From assembly GCA_033026295.1 (NCBI GenBank), contig CM065168.1, positions 36,840,875 to 36,904,874 on the forward strand: a DNA stretch of 64,000 bases. The letters run 5' to 3'. Positions 50,964 through 61,018 of this stretch are shown here, piece by piece. Under the pieces are notes generated by a model. That model saw only the letters and a list, made by a program, of their open reading frames with translations, did no database searches and was not told the DNA's origin. Within the stretch, counting starts at the first letter, position 1. Every line of letters begins with the position of its first letter. The position numbers and the translations under genes are program-made. The DNA is from Channa striata (lineage: Eukaryota; Chordata; Actinopteri; Anabantiformes; Channidae).

Positions 50964-53900
50964 ATGGAGGACAGCGTGTGGACCGTGTGCCTTCTCGTCA
51001 TTTTGACTTTGGGATGCACTGAGGCTCAGACTCAGACCAACTTCACTAGGTAAGTTCTGTACGTGAGAAAGATTTTACCTCCCGGAATATGTGTCCGTCT
51101 GTTTTTTCTCCCTACATCCTGCGTGTGCACATGTGGCATGTCGTGCACATCTGTCTTGATTAACTGCGTTTTTTCTCCTCTCCTGGGTGCAGTATTATGA
51201 TTATGGCTGCAAGGTTGCAGTGTCAGCAAGATGTGGTTGGCATCCCATAAACACACGGACAGACAGGCGGACACGAAATGACAGCATGTGGTTATTGGTG
51301 CAGTGATTAGAGTGGGCACATGTGCAGCAGCCTGTCCTCCTGTCTCGTGTTTATGTCTGAAATGGCTATAAACTCCCTCTAACGGTTCACACCCTAATTT
51401 CACATTTTTAACTGTTGGGAAGTTTTGAGATTCTTATTGAACCTGCTGTTTGCAATGAAAGTCAGACTTTCATAGGAGACTCACACATGCATGCACACTG
51501 AAGGGTGTAAATTGAACAAGAGACAAACAAATGCCTGTGGGCTGTGCAGCTCCAGAGGGTCAGAAGGGAGGGATCCACCACTGCTGCGATTCTTTTTTTT
51601 TTTATCCTAAATGTGGCCTTACTGAACCACAGCATGCCTGAAGAACTATAACAGTTGATGATCACAAAAACAGTCCTCACGATGAAAAACGGGGATAAAG
51701 ATTCAAATGCAACCGGAGATTTTGAGGAGCGGCCGACATTTAAAGTAAAGGGAGCGGGGCTGCAGGGTGCTGTGAAATTAGAAGCTGAAGCTGGTCCCGC
51801 TTTGGTCTGTGTTTATCTGAGCGTGAAAGTGTGGGTGTGTGTCACCCAACTCCATGTGTGAGCAGGCTGTTGTGCAGCGTTTGAAGGTGCCTGTCTGCTG
51901 GAGTAAAGTATGTGTTGTGACTACTGACAAGCTTCTTGAGGTTGCGTCCGTGTGTGGAGAATGCTCACAGGATGTATGCTGTATATTGACAGTCCTGGCT
52001 TGGTTTGACCGGGTTTTTTGGAAAAAAAACATAAGCTGGGAGAGTTCACTGGGAACCTGGCCGCCCTCAGAACAGAGACAGACTGTGCTGCTGTGGTTTG
52101 CAGCGAGTACGTAAACGTGTGTGTGCACAGGGCTCGGGCTCAATACTCTCAGTATAGCTTCATAAGCGAGCTGCATTTACTTCAAGGCAGGTCTTTGCAT
52201 TGAAAGCTCAACCACATTTGATTGTTTGCTGCTCTTTCTCCTTCCTCTTTCAGGCCCATCTTCCATTGTGGAGGCCACCTGGTCATAGACTCGGGCATCG
52301 TAGCCAGCGAGGGCTTCCCCAGTCACTACAAACCCAACAGTAAATGCATCTGGTACATCACCGTGAGTCATTCTGAAATCACTGTCCACACTCCGTCAAA
52401 CGTCTCTACTTTGAGTCAGACTGCACAGCTCGATGGGACAACGGTGCTTTGGAGGATTTTAACGATGTTGCTGTGTCCCCGACTCCCAGTTAGCTTTGTT
52501 TCACCTGCTATTTCTCCATCAGGATCCATCTTTTAATTAATGCCTTCAGTGTTTAATGGCTTGTGGGTATTTTGGGGATTCAATTCCAGCTTTAATCTGT
52601 GGCTCAGGTGGTAGAGTGCAAAGCGACGGCCCTGGGACGGTGACGCAAACCCACAAGCCAACAATCTGGAAGAAATTGGGGAGGGTTGCAACAGGAAGGG
52701 CATCTGGTGTAATGAAAAATCAACATGTGGACCAAGAGTGGATAAAAAAACCTTTAATCCCTTTGGTTTCTTCAGATTTCTGTATTTTTGGACACAAAGA
52801 CTTGGAGATTAGAGAGTTGTTTAAGTGGTTTTTCTCTTGCACTTCATCAACTTTACACAGTTTCCTCATTTTCCCTTTATAGGTACCTTTAAGGCTGATG
52901 AGTCCATCACACGACGTTGTTTAAATGAAGCTGTTGTGAGGCTCTGTAGCAGCTCCGTTAGCAGGTTCTCATGCAAAAAAAATCATAAAACTATGAATGA
53001 AACAGAAATCTGAGGTAGTAGCACAACAGTACAACATCTCTGTGCTGCTGGGACTCCTAAACTTGTCTGGTTACTGGTGTTTTTGTGGAAGACGTGCTGT
53101 GATGATGATGATGCACAACTGTTGTCACCTTCACTAATGAAGCAGGGACCTCAAACAGGACAACAACAAAACCATACTTGGTTCAAGCACTGGATTCAAA
53201 TAAGAAAAAGGGCTTTTCTAAACCTGCTGTAACAGTCTATGTATTTTCTATAGTTGCACCATTGCAGCAAATCTTTAGAGACGCTAATGTTCACTAGACT
53301 TTAAAAATAAGTTCTGTGGGTTTGTGATCTGAAAAACTAAAAACAACATTTACTATATTTTAACACTGAATGAAACCTATTACCTACTGAAATTTATTTT
53401 TGGTTTTGGTAAGTTTGGACTCCAGTTAGTGAGGATACATATTAATGTTCAAACATGATCCATTAATCTCTTAAAGTGGTGCTCCTGTTTTCTTTTAAAA
53501 CACATCCTGAGCTCATCTACCTCCTCCTTTGTTTTGTACTTATTCATAAAATCCTTCCCAGGTCCCGGAGGGTCACGTGGTCATGCTGTCTTTCCGGCTC
53601 TTCGACATGGAGGCTGACCCCACCTGCCGCTACGACTACCTGGACGTCTACAACGGTCACTCCCGCTTGGTGCAGAAGCTGGGTCGTTTCTGTGGGACCT
53701 TCAGGCCCGGCGCCCTCATCTCCACCTCCAACACCATGATGTTAGAGATGATTTCAGATGAAGCCACAGGAGGAAGAGGCTTCCTGGCATCTTTCAGTGC
53801 AGGAAAGCCACACGTGGAAGGTGTGAATACGTAATAATTTTTAAGCTATTCCGTGCTAATAAACAAATCACCAAAATCTGTAGAATTAGATTTGAGATTT

Positions 53901-56203
53901 TGAGGATGAAAGCAGTCATCTGACGGCAGTATATCTATTTTCCCCCACAGAGAACCAGTTCTGCGGCGGCCGGCTGACCAAACCACAGGGCTCGGTCAAG
54001 ACGCCCAACTGGCCCAACTCTGATTACCCAGCGGGCATCAGCTGCTCTTGGTACATCTCTGTGGAGCCAAGCAATGTAAGCCAACATTATGTATTTGAGT
54101 ATTAGTCAAGAATCAAAGTGAAAAAACTTTATTGATCCTATGGAAAAACCGTTAATTTCCTCCTAATGAATAAACGGTAGGTAATTCTCATTGAAGCATC
54201 AGTTGGCCCGGTGATTCTCATCAGGTAAGATCAGCAGCCCAGGTAAGATCAGCAGCCCAGTGATGTAGTCGGAATGAAAGAGTCCTTTGAGTGCCTGTAG
54301 CCGTGTTCATGTGGGCCAAGAGATTGAAGGCAAGGACGGAGGAAAGAAAGCAAGGGCAAGTGAGGGACTAAATGGCCCTCTGTGTTCCAGGAATCACGGC
54401 CTTCTTCTCCTTCCCTACATCTATGTCTGCACTGTACTGGACTCATGATAATTGCTCATGCAACATTCTTGATTTCCTGTTTGTGTTGCCGCCTCTTTTC
54501 CAGGTGATTGAGGTGAGGTTTGAGAAGATAGACTTGGAGCCTGACACGTACTGTCGTTACGACTATGTGGCCTTGTTTAACGGGGGAGAGAGCAACGACT
54601 CAAGGAGGATCGGGATATTCTGTGGGGACAGAACGCCAGGGTGAGAGCACTGATCCCACACGGGACGTGAAAGTTTCTCCACTTCCTCAAATCTGTGTTT
54701 CCACATTTCTTTTATCCTCCTGACCCTCCTTTTGGTTTTTCTCACTACTTTCTCCTTGCTGTACATAGAACCATCGTGAGCAACGGGAATGAGCTCCTTC
54801 TTCAGTTTGTCTCCGACCTCAGCGTGACCTCTGACGGCTTCATGGCTCACTACTCCAGTGTGCCCCGTGGGTCCCGGACCCCCACCGCCGGGAGTGACTT
54901 TATCTACGGGCCTAAAACTACCTCCATGCCACAGAAAACACCGGTGAGGCCAAGCAAACCCACCAAACCAACTCCCCAGGTTAGGCCTGGCAGTCAGCCT
55001 AAGCCCACAAAAAAACCACTGGTGAAAAAACCTGCACCAAAGAGGCCCTGTTCAAGCCCACGATGAAACCCAGACCAGCTAAACCCACACTCAAGTCACC
55101 TGTGAAAAAGCCCACACCAAAACCCAGAGTTATTCCCACACCCAAACCCAAGATTATCAAGCCAACACTAAAACCTAGTACGAAGCTTAAACCCACACGT
55201 AAGCCTTTCTTGAAGACCAAGCCCACCTTAAAACCTGTTGTCAAACCAGTGAAGCCGACTCCCAAGAGTGGACTTAAGCCAACAATCAAACCTAAGACCA
55301 AACCTAATGCAACAGCTAGACCAGGACCAAGCAGGACCGTGACAAAGAAGCCTGTAGTGGTCAAAAAACGTGAGTTAAAATCCGCTTTTTGCCTCAGTGT
55401 GCAGGTATATGTGTGCACCGCTGTAGCATGTAGTACAAATATAAATACATATTTTTATTGCCGTGTGTGTTTTCTTCAGCTTTACCCCTGAACCCCCTGT
55501 GTACACAACCCTGCAAGAGGACAGGGACCCTCCAGTCCAGCTTCTGCCCTCATGACTTTGGTGAGTCACTCCATCAGCTGGTCTTTACCAAATAATCACC
55601 TGTTTCACAAAGTCTCTCAGATAACACAAATATAAGTGATACATGTATATTTAGTTATTACGAAATAGCCAAAGATCAGTATATTTGGAAATGTTCACGG
55701 AACCCCTCCTTCTTTCCTCTTTCAGTGATCACCGGTAAGGTTACGTCTCTGACCGCCGGTCCTGCGGGCTCTTCAACAATCGAGGTGTTCCTCATCAAGG
55801 CCTATAAGGCAGGACGCCTTAACATTGCTAAGTCTGGACCTGCCAGGTCAGTCACACTGACCTCCACTTGCAAGAGATGCCCTGGACTAACCAAAGGTAA
55901 AGCACTGTTCCTCTTACGCTCTTTATTCTCAATTGGAAGTGGATTTGTAGACGGATATGACGACTCACAAATAAAAATGCATTTTGGTAAATATTACCAT
56001 GTTATGTGTAGTGTAGTTCCTTCGTATTTGGCACGTGCTGACAGGTTTGTCGTCGTTCTCTCTCTGCCACAGGCCTGAACTATGTGCTGATGGGAAAAGT
56101 CGATGAACAGGGCAACGGCCACCTCAGCCCCACCAGCTTTACACTCCTCTACAAGCCCGTCCATGCTAATGCACTGGCCAACCTTTCTCGCAAAGCGTGC
56201 TGA
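50964..56203 (+). CDS. pcolce: Procollagen C-endopeptidase enhancer (nine exons; one-base frameshift in linker exon)
   Basis: PCOLCE is a secreted glycoprotein that binds the procollagen C-propeptide and speeds its removal by BMP1/tolloid proteinases. Exons: 50964-51049, 52254-52362, 53562-53820, 53951-54075, 54504-54640, 54769-55369, 55480-55560, 55726-55896, 56073-56203 (about 566 aa with one base restored). A signal peptide (MEDSVWTVCLLVILTLGC) leads to CUB1 (CGGHLVIDSG, SEGFPSHYKPNSKCIWYIT, YDYLDVYNGH, GRFCGTFRPG), CUB2 (FCGGRLTKPQGSVKTPNWP, YCRYDYVALFNGGESNDSRR) and a Lys/Pro-rich linker of about 170 aa. The NTR domain follows (CKRTGTLQSSFCPHDF, CKRCPGLTKGLNYVLMGKV, NLSRKAC end). It fits PCOLCE1 better than PCOLCE2. 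Human PCOLCE is 449 aa with a much shorter linker. The frame breaks at 55032-55066 (stop 55064-55066) and needs one extra base. Confidence 0.92.
51050..52253 (+). other. pcolce intron 1
   Basis: The donor ACTAG/GTAAGT and the acceptor cctcctctttcag fit the reading phase. No other gene or repeat family is recognised. Confidence 0.6.
52363..53561 (+). other. pcolce intron 2
   Basis: The intron separates two halves of CUB1 between codons (ITV boundary). It carries a SINE relic (52590-52745) and is otherwise plain AT-rich sequence. Confidence 0.6.
52590..52745 (+). mobile_element. tRNA-type SINE relic in pcolce intron 2
   Basis: An A-box-like TGTGGCTCAGGTGGTAGAG is followed by GGTTGCAACAGGAAGGGCAT and CTGGTGTAATGAAAAATCAA. 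The latter two match the 'aggaagggcatccggcgtaaaa' part of a widespread fish SINE. The B-box area is degraded. Confidence 0.65.
54222..54257 (+). repeat. Perfect 18-base tandem duplication in pcolce intron 4
   Basis: CAGGTAAGATCAGCAGCC occurs twice in a row, followed by CAG. Each unit starts with a consensus-like 5' splice site (CAG/GTAAGA), so it places two cryptic donors in the intron. Confidence 0.9.
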
Positions 56204-56460
56204 CATCGCAGCCCCATCCACCAATCAGACTGGCAGCCCTGGCTGTCTCTTTGAGAAAGTGTAACTTTACAAAAAGAGTGAAAATATTATAAACGATATC
56301 TAAACATGATTTTTTTTTTTACATTATACGTTTTGTTGAAAATAAAGCATTTTAAGCATTTTTTTAAACAGACATTAGTATTATATTTTGTATGTAAATT
56401 ATACTGTATTGATTATATGCTGTAATATGTCTATGTTTAAACATGCATATAATAAATGGT
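56204..56460 (+). other. pcolce: pcolce 3' UTR with poly(A) signals
   Basis: After the TGA at 56201-56203, AATAAA occurs at 56341-56346, about 140 bases downstream, and again near 56451. The first is at the expected distance for a short 3' UTR. Confidence 0.6.
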
Positions 56461-58400
56461 GTCTGGGGTCATTTCAGTATCCACTAACCTACACGACCCC
56501 TATGAAATAATCTGTGTATGCATTACTTTCTGTTCAGCCCACTGAACATGCATAAAAATGTTACTGACGGTAAATTGTTTACAACAAACATTATATAGCT
56601 CTATCATTGCTTATTGCAAAAATACATGCGCATACATCAAATCAAGTGTTCACCAAACAGAGTTTCACACACATCAATAATGTAAAATGTTCTGCCTGTT
56701 AGATCGGGAGTAGAATTCCTGCAGTGAGCGGTCGAGCAGGTTGTTGATGATGTCCCGTTGGAATGGTGTCATGCTTAGACAAATAAACGTGAAAACCCCC
56801 AAAAATGTTGTAAATACAGCTGCGGTTTGAGTCCTGATGTACAGCGTTACATGTGCATTTATTTCTAATCTGAAAAAAAAAGCGTGTCTCTTGCTCAAAG
56901 TGAATGATAAACAGCTTTTACCTCAAATCTTGGTGATATATAGTTTTTTTTTGTTTTCATGGGACTTTCTATATCAACTTAGCATTTTGAGGTTATTTTG
57001 ATTCAAAACGAAAAAGTCACTAATTTATAGATCGCACATATTGTCAGTACCTGGAAATGAAACTTTCCATGAACTTCGTTCTGCTTCAAAGTTTGTGAAG
57101 AGTTTCCTAAACTGCTGGTATAAAAATGTCTCACAAAAACAAGATCTTAGAAGACTAAAGGTCAGAAAAGTATTTGCTTTAAGGTGGAAACAGAATGATT
57201 GGAGCTGGTTAACAGCCACCGTATGCAAATCACCCTGCAAACAATAGTGTGGTCAGGTGTTGCATTAAAAGGTTTTCATGCTCTACAACCAGCTACAGTA
57301 GAGTGCGCAGTGTGTCAGGTGTGTAAAAGGACTGAAAATCTTACTTTACTGCTGGGTTGATGAGAAAACGTCAGAATCAATTCTCTATTTTATTTTTTAC
57401 TTTAGTTTGACTTTTCTCCATGTCTTGTGATACTGCTGCTGGTTTTTACCCCACTCTTGGCTGGTCTTCTTATCTTCAACGTTCAAGATTGAAGAATATT
57501 AAAAGACCAACAAAGAGTGAGATAAACACATAGTTCCCATTTAAGTCATAAAGAAGCCTGGATTTGAAGGGTAATAACATGAGGAGCGTGTCATAATCAG
57601 GGCTGGACTGCTGCACAATTGGCAACATGGTGAAAAGTGAGAAGAGACAAATTTATATATATAGTAAATGGAGAAAACAATGAGGGAATGTGGGCAGGTG
57701 CATGTAAGGAAAAGGTTGCTAGAGGAAATATTAGGGTCAACTACTAGCTAGATGGAAAATGACTGGTGATATAACACAACCGCACATGAGCACGTTTTCA
57801 ATGTGACGCAGGATGTACACAGGAAATGTCTCTGGCGAATCAAAGGGGATTTGATCAAGGAAATGATTTTTGAGAACTTACTAATAGACATTAAAGTACT
57901 GAAAACTAGTAATTGTTGAAAACTTAGAATACCATAGGTACTTCCTGATACATATTCAGAAAACATTGTTCATTTTAAGCACATCCAGTTGTGTTACAGT
58001 CAAGTCAGCAAAATTCCTAAACCCATTCCAGGTATTTTTTGTAATGTTATGGTTTTGGTTTGAAAAATTATGTTAAAACCAACTAAACTTTTCCTTCAAC
58101 ACCAGTGTTGCTCCGTGTGTTTGTCATTTGCATAAGCAATGATTTCAAAATGCATTTAACTTTATATGGCAAATATGTGATGCAATCAGCTCCAAGGGGT
58201 CATATATTAGAGATTAATGAGTATCAAATAATCAAAAAGAAAAAGATTTTTGGCTCACAAACATACATGAGCTTTTTAGACTTTTAGACTCTGCCTTTGC
58301 TTTTTACTTTGTCAGAGCATTTACTTTTAGAAACAGTAGGACATCTCATGGCTGGTAAAGATTATTGCAGCAACTTAAAGAAACACACTGAATAAATCCT
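56461..58400. other. Intergenic, no gene recognised
   Basis: AT-rich spacer between two convergent genes (pcolce plus strand, tmem272-like minus strand). The one structured element is a stretch of about 55 bases at 57947-58000, which is repeated at 59188-59240. Confidence 0.5.
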
Positions 58401-58404
58401 GCAC

Positions 58405-59180
58405 TGCACCAGCCACTTTATTAGGTACACCTGCGTAACTTCCTTTTAAAGCGTTTACGTAATCAACCAATCACATGGCAGTAGCTCAATGGGCTGCCAT
58501 GATCGTGATGTTTATGTTAGAACATCCACCCTCTATGTAAAGTTTGAGAAATATGTAAATATTATGTGGTTACTATAGTAAGGAAGCAGGTGTGTGCTGT
58601 TGTCTAACTTTCCCATGAGGTTTTTGTGCCTAACTCTAACCGTATGGATTCTATGACCATTTCTTACATTAGTGTCTATTCCCAGACACCAATGTAGTTA
58701 TTTCCTGTGTGTAAAGTTTTTTTCTCTGGCGACAAAAGGTGACGCTCCTGCAGCATTAATACTGGATGCAGTTCTTCACAGGCTGTCAAATAATGGTGCT
58801 TGTGGAGTATCCAAGTGCAACGTCAAAGGGCGTTCAAAGCCGCACAATTTGACGCCTTTTGAAGCATCAATGTGTGACGCTGTGAGATGAGAATGTGTTG
58901 TTGGAGCCCACAAACCGTATAATAGATAGTATAATATACAGTAAGAGCTACTACAAATGTATGAATGGTACCGTGAAATATACATTTTATCAAGTTTCAA
59001 TTTCCTCCTCCTTTTTCATGCATTCGGAGCTAATTTGAAGTGTTCAGTGACAGTAAACTGTAGATGTTCCCAGTTGGTTACGGTACAAAAGAAAAGGGCC
59101 TTGGATGAACAGGGCTTCAGCAGAAAACTCCTGTCTGTCCTCCTTATGTTGTCCATGACCCTAGATGTTGGCTCAGTCAA
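58405..59180. repeat. Tandem duplication, copy 1 (truncated tmem272-like 3' flank)
   Basis: This segment is colinear with 60335-61018. Shared landmarks are CCACTTTATTAGGTACA (Tc1-type terminal word), AATCACATGGCAG, an ATGTTA-AACAT-CACC-TATGT-AAGTTTGAG stretch, AATATACAGTAAG, AGCTAATTTGAAGTGTTCAGTGACAGTAAA, ACAAAAGAAAAGG and CTTCAGCAGAAAACTCCT. It runs up to the CTAGA that is the stop codon of the intact gene in copy 2. Past the stop the similarity is lost within about 20 bases, so only the 3' end of the gene was kept. Confidence 0.7.
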
Positions 59181-59677
59181 AGAGGCAGATACATATTCAG
59201 AAAACATTCTTTTTTTTTTAGCACAGCAGATTGTGTTACAACTCTTCACGAGTTAGAGAGGTCATTATTTAATTTGGAATATACTTGATTCTTGATCAAT
59301 GTAATGTAATGTAAGATCAATCACAGACGACCCCCAATTGTATTTCCAGGAACAACATCATATCTACAATAAATCAAAATCTTCAGATAAACAAACAGTA
59401 GCATCATGTTGCTCTATGAATCAGTTCTATAATGTAGAACTAATTTTATGTTTCTATAAGTCACACATTTGTTAGGTATTTTGTTTTCACAGTACATTTA
59501 CTGTGATATGCAGTTTCAGTTTTTTTTTAATTACTCAGTTGCTTTTATTGCACTGACAGATTGTCAGGACACTGTAGTCATTTCTGATATCTTTTTATAT
59601 TATAATGTAAATTGCTGTTACATACAATTTTACAACAAGGCTTTTTAGGAAATGTTAAAGTGTATAAATATGCAACC

Positions 59678-59860
59678 AGTCAAAAGTCTGGACACACCTT
59701 GTCTTTCTAATGGTTATCCTTTATTTCCCCAACCCCATTAAGGCAAGAAATCCCTCAATCGACCCCTGGCGAGGCACAATTGTGAAATGAAAACCGTTTC
59801 AGGCGACTGCCTCGTGAAGCTCGTCAGGAAGATGGCAAGAGTGTACGAGTTCACATCGAC
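59678..59860 (+). mobile_element. Fish DNA-transposon-type repeat fragment
   Basis: AGTCAAAAGTCTGGACACACCTT is the hallmark end of a very common fish repeat. About 85 bases downstream come GAAAACCGTTTCAGGCGACTGCCTCGTGAAGCTCGTC and AAGATGGCAAGAGTGTACG, which match its interior. The copy is rearranged and non-coding. Confidence 0.6.
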
Positions 59861-60334
59861 GCAGTTTCACTGCAGGCCCAGTTGTTCCATCCTGCCACAC
59901 ACTGGTCTGCATTTAAAAACATGATGTAAACAGACCACCTTTATCCACGTGGACAGAACAGCGAATTATGCTCAGAGGATACAGATCAGACTCTGGCACA
60001 GCTTCCGACTGCCGTGAAAACCCACATAAAACAGGAGGAGTTCTGTGAGTGCTAGTTAACATCGAAGGACTGGGTGACGTGCCAGTCAGTTAGAAATACT
60101 GGGGCCAACAATGTCCATGTTTCATATACTGTGTAGAGATAACATCTACCATGTGTAGTTATCTGTCGTGTAGAATTGAAATCTTAAATAGTAATAGGTT
60201 TATTCATTAATATTTTTTTTATTATTCATTTTTATTTACGCCCCAGATTTGATCTACATTCATTAATAACCAACCAATACCTTCTACCACCACCTACCAC
60301 CTTCTAAGTCTAGCATGGGGAGACCAGTTAGGCA

Positions 60335-61018
60335 TGCCCCAGCCACTTTATTAGGTACATCTGTTTATCGTCCTAGTTAAGGAGTATGTCTAATCACATG
60401 GCAGCAACTCGGTGGATTTAGCCACGTAGACATGATTGCGTTGATCTGCTGAAATTCAAACAAAGCATCAGAATAAGAATGAAAAGTGCCAACAACCACA
60501 CCATGTTAAAACATTCACCATATATGTTAAGTTTGAGCCCAATTTCTGACTCAACACGTGAATAATATATCTCCTACATGTTTTAGTCAGCTAGAGTAAC
60601 TTCCTACAAACATGACACAGCACAGATTCTGCAGAGGTAGAAGAGGCTTAACAATCAGTAGACATAATTTATAATCAGCATAAAAAATACTCTGTTTTAG
60701 AGTTAAGCTTGTATTTGCTGCAGCCTACAAAAGTAGGTGTTAATATACAGTAAGTGTTGTAAAACAACCTAAATGTTAAAATGGGATGTGTGAGTCTTGA
60801 ACGAGTTTTATAGTCTTGGTACGGTGAAAAGGTTTCTATTTTCTCTTAATTTTTCAGGAATGTAAAGCTAATTTGAAGTGTTCAGTGACAGTAAACATGA
60901 CATGTTTCCAGCTGGTTAAGGCACAAAAGAAAAGGACATTGGATAAACAGGACTTCAGCAGAAAACTCCTCTGTCGGTCCTAAACATGTTGTCGGAGACG
61001 CTAGACGTCGTCGTCGGG
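60335..61018. repeat. Tandem duplication, copy 2 (3' flank of the intact tmem272-like gene)
   Basis: This is the partner of 58405-59180, displaced by about 1.84-1.93 kb. It begins with the Tc1-type word CCACTTTATTAGGTACA. AATCACATGGCAGCAACTC, TAGACATGATTGCGTTGATC and GCATCAGAATAAGAATG follow in the order found in full Tc1-like elements. It ends in the last codons of the intact gene. Confidence 0.7.

Noticed and set aside
54999..55418. Antisense open frame of 139 codons rich in Gly, Val and Leu over the pcolce linker
   Set aside because: It is the reverse reading of the Lys/Pro-rich coding repeat, and the sense frame is supported by flanking CUB and NTR exons.
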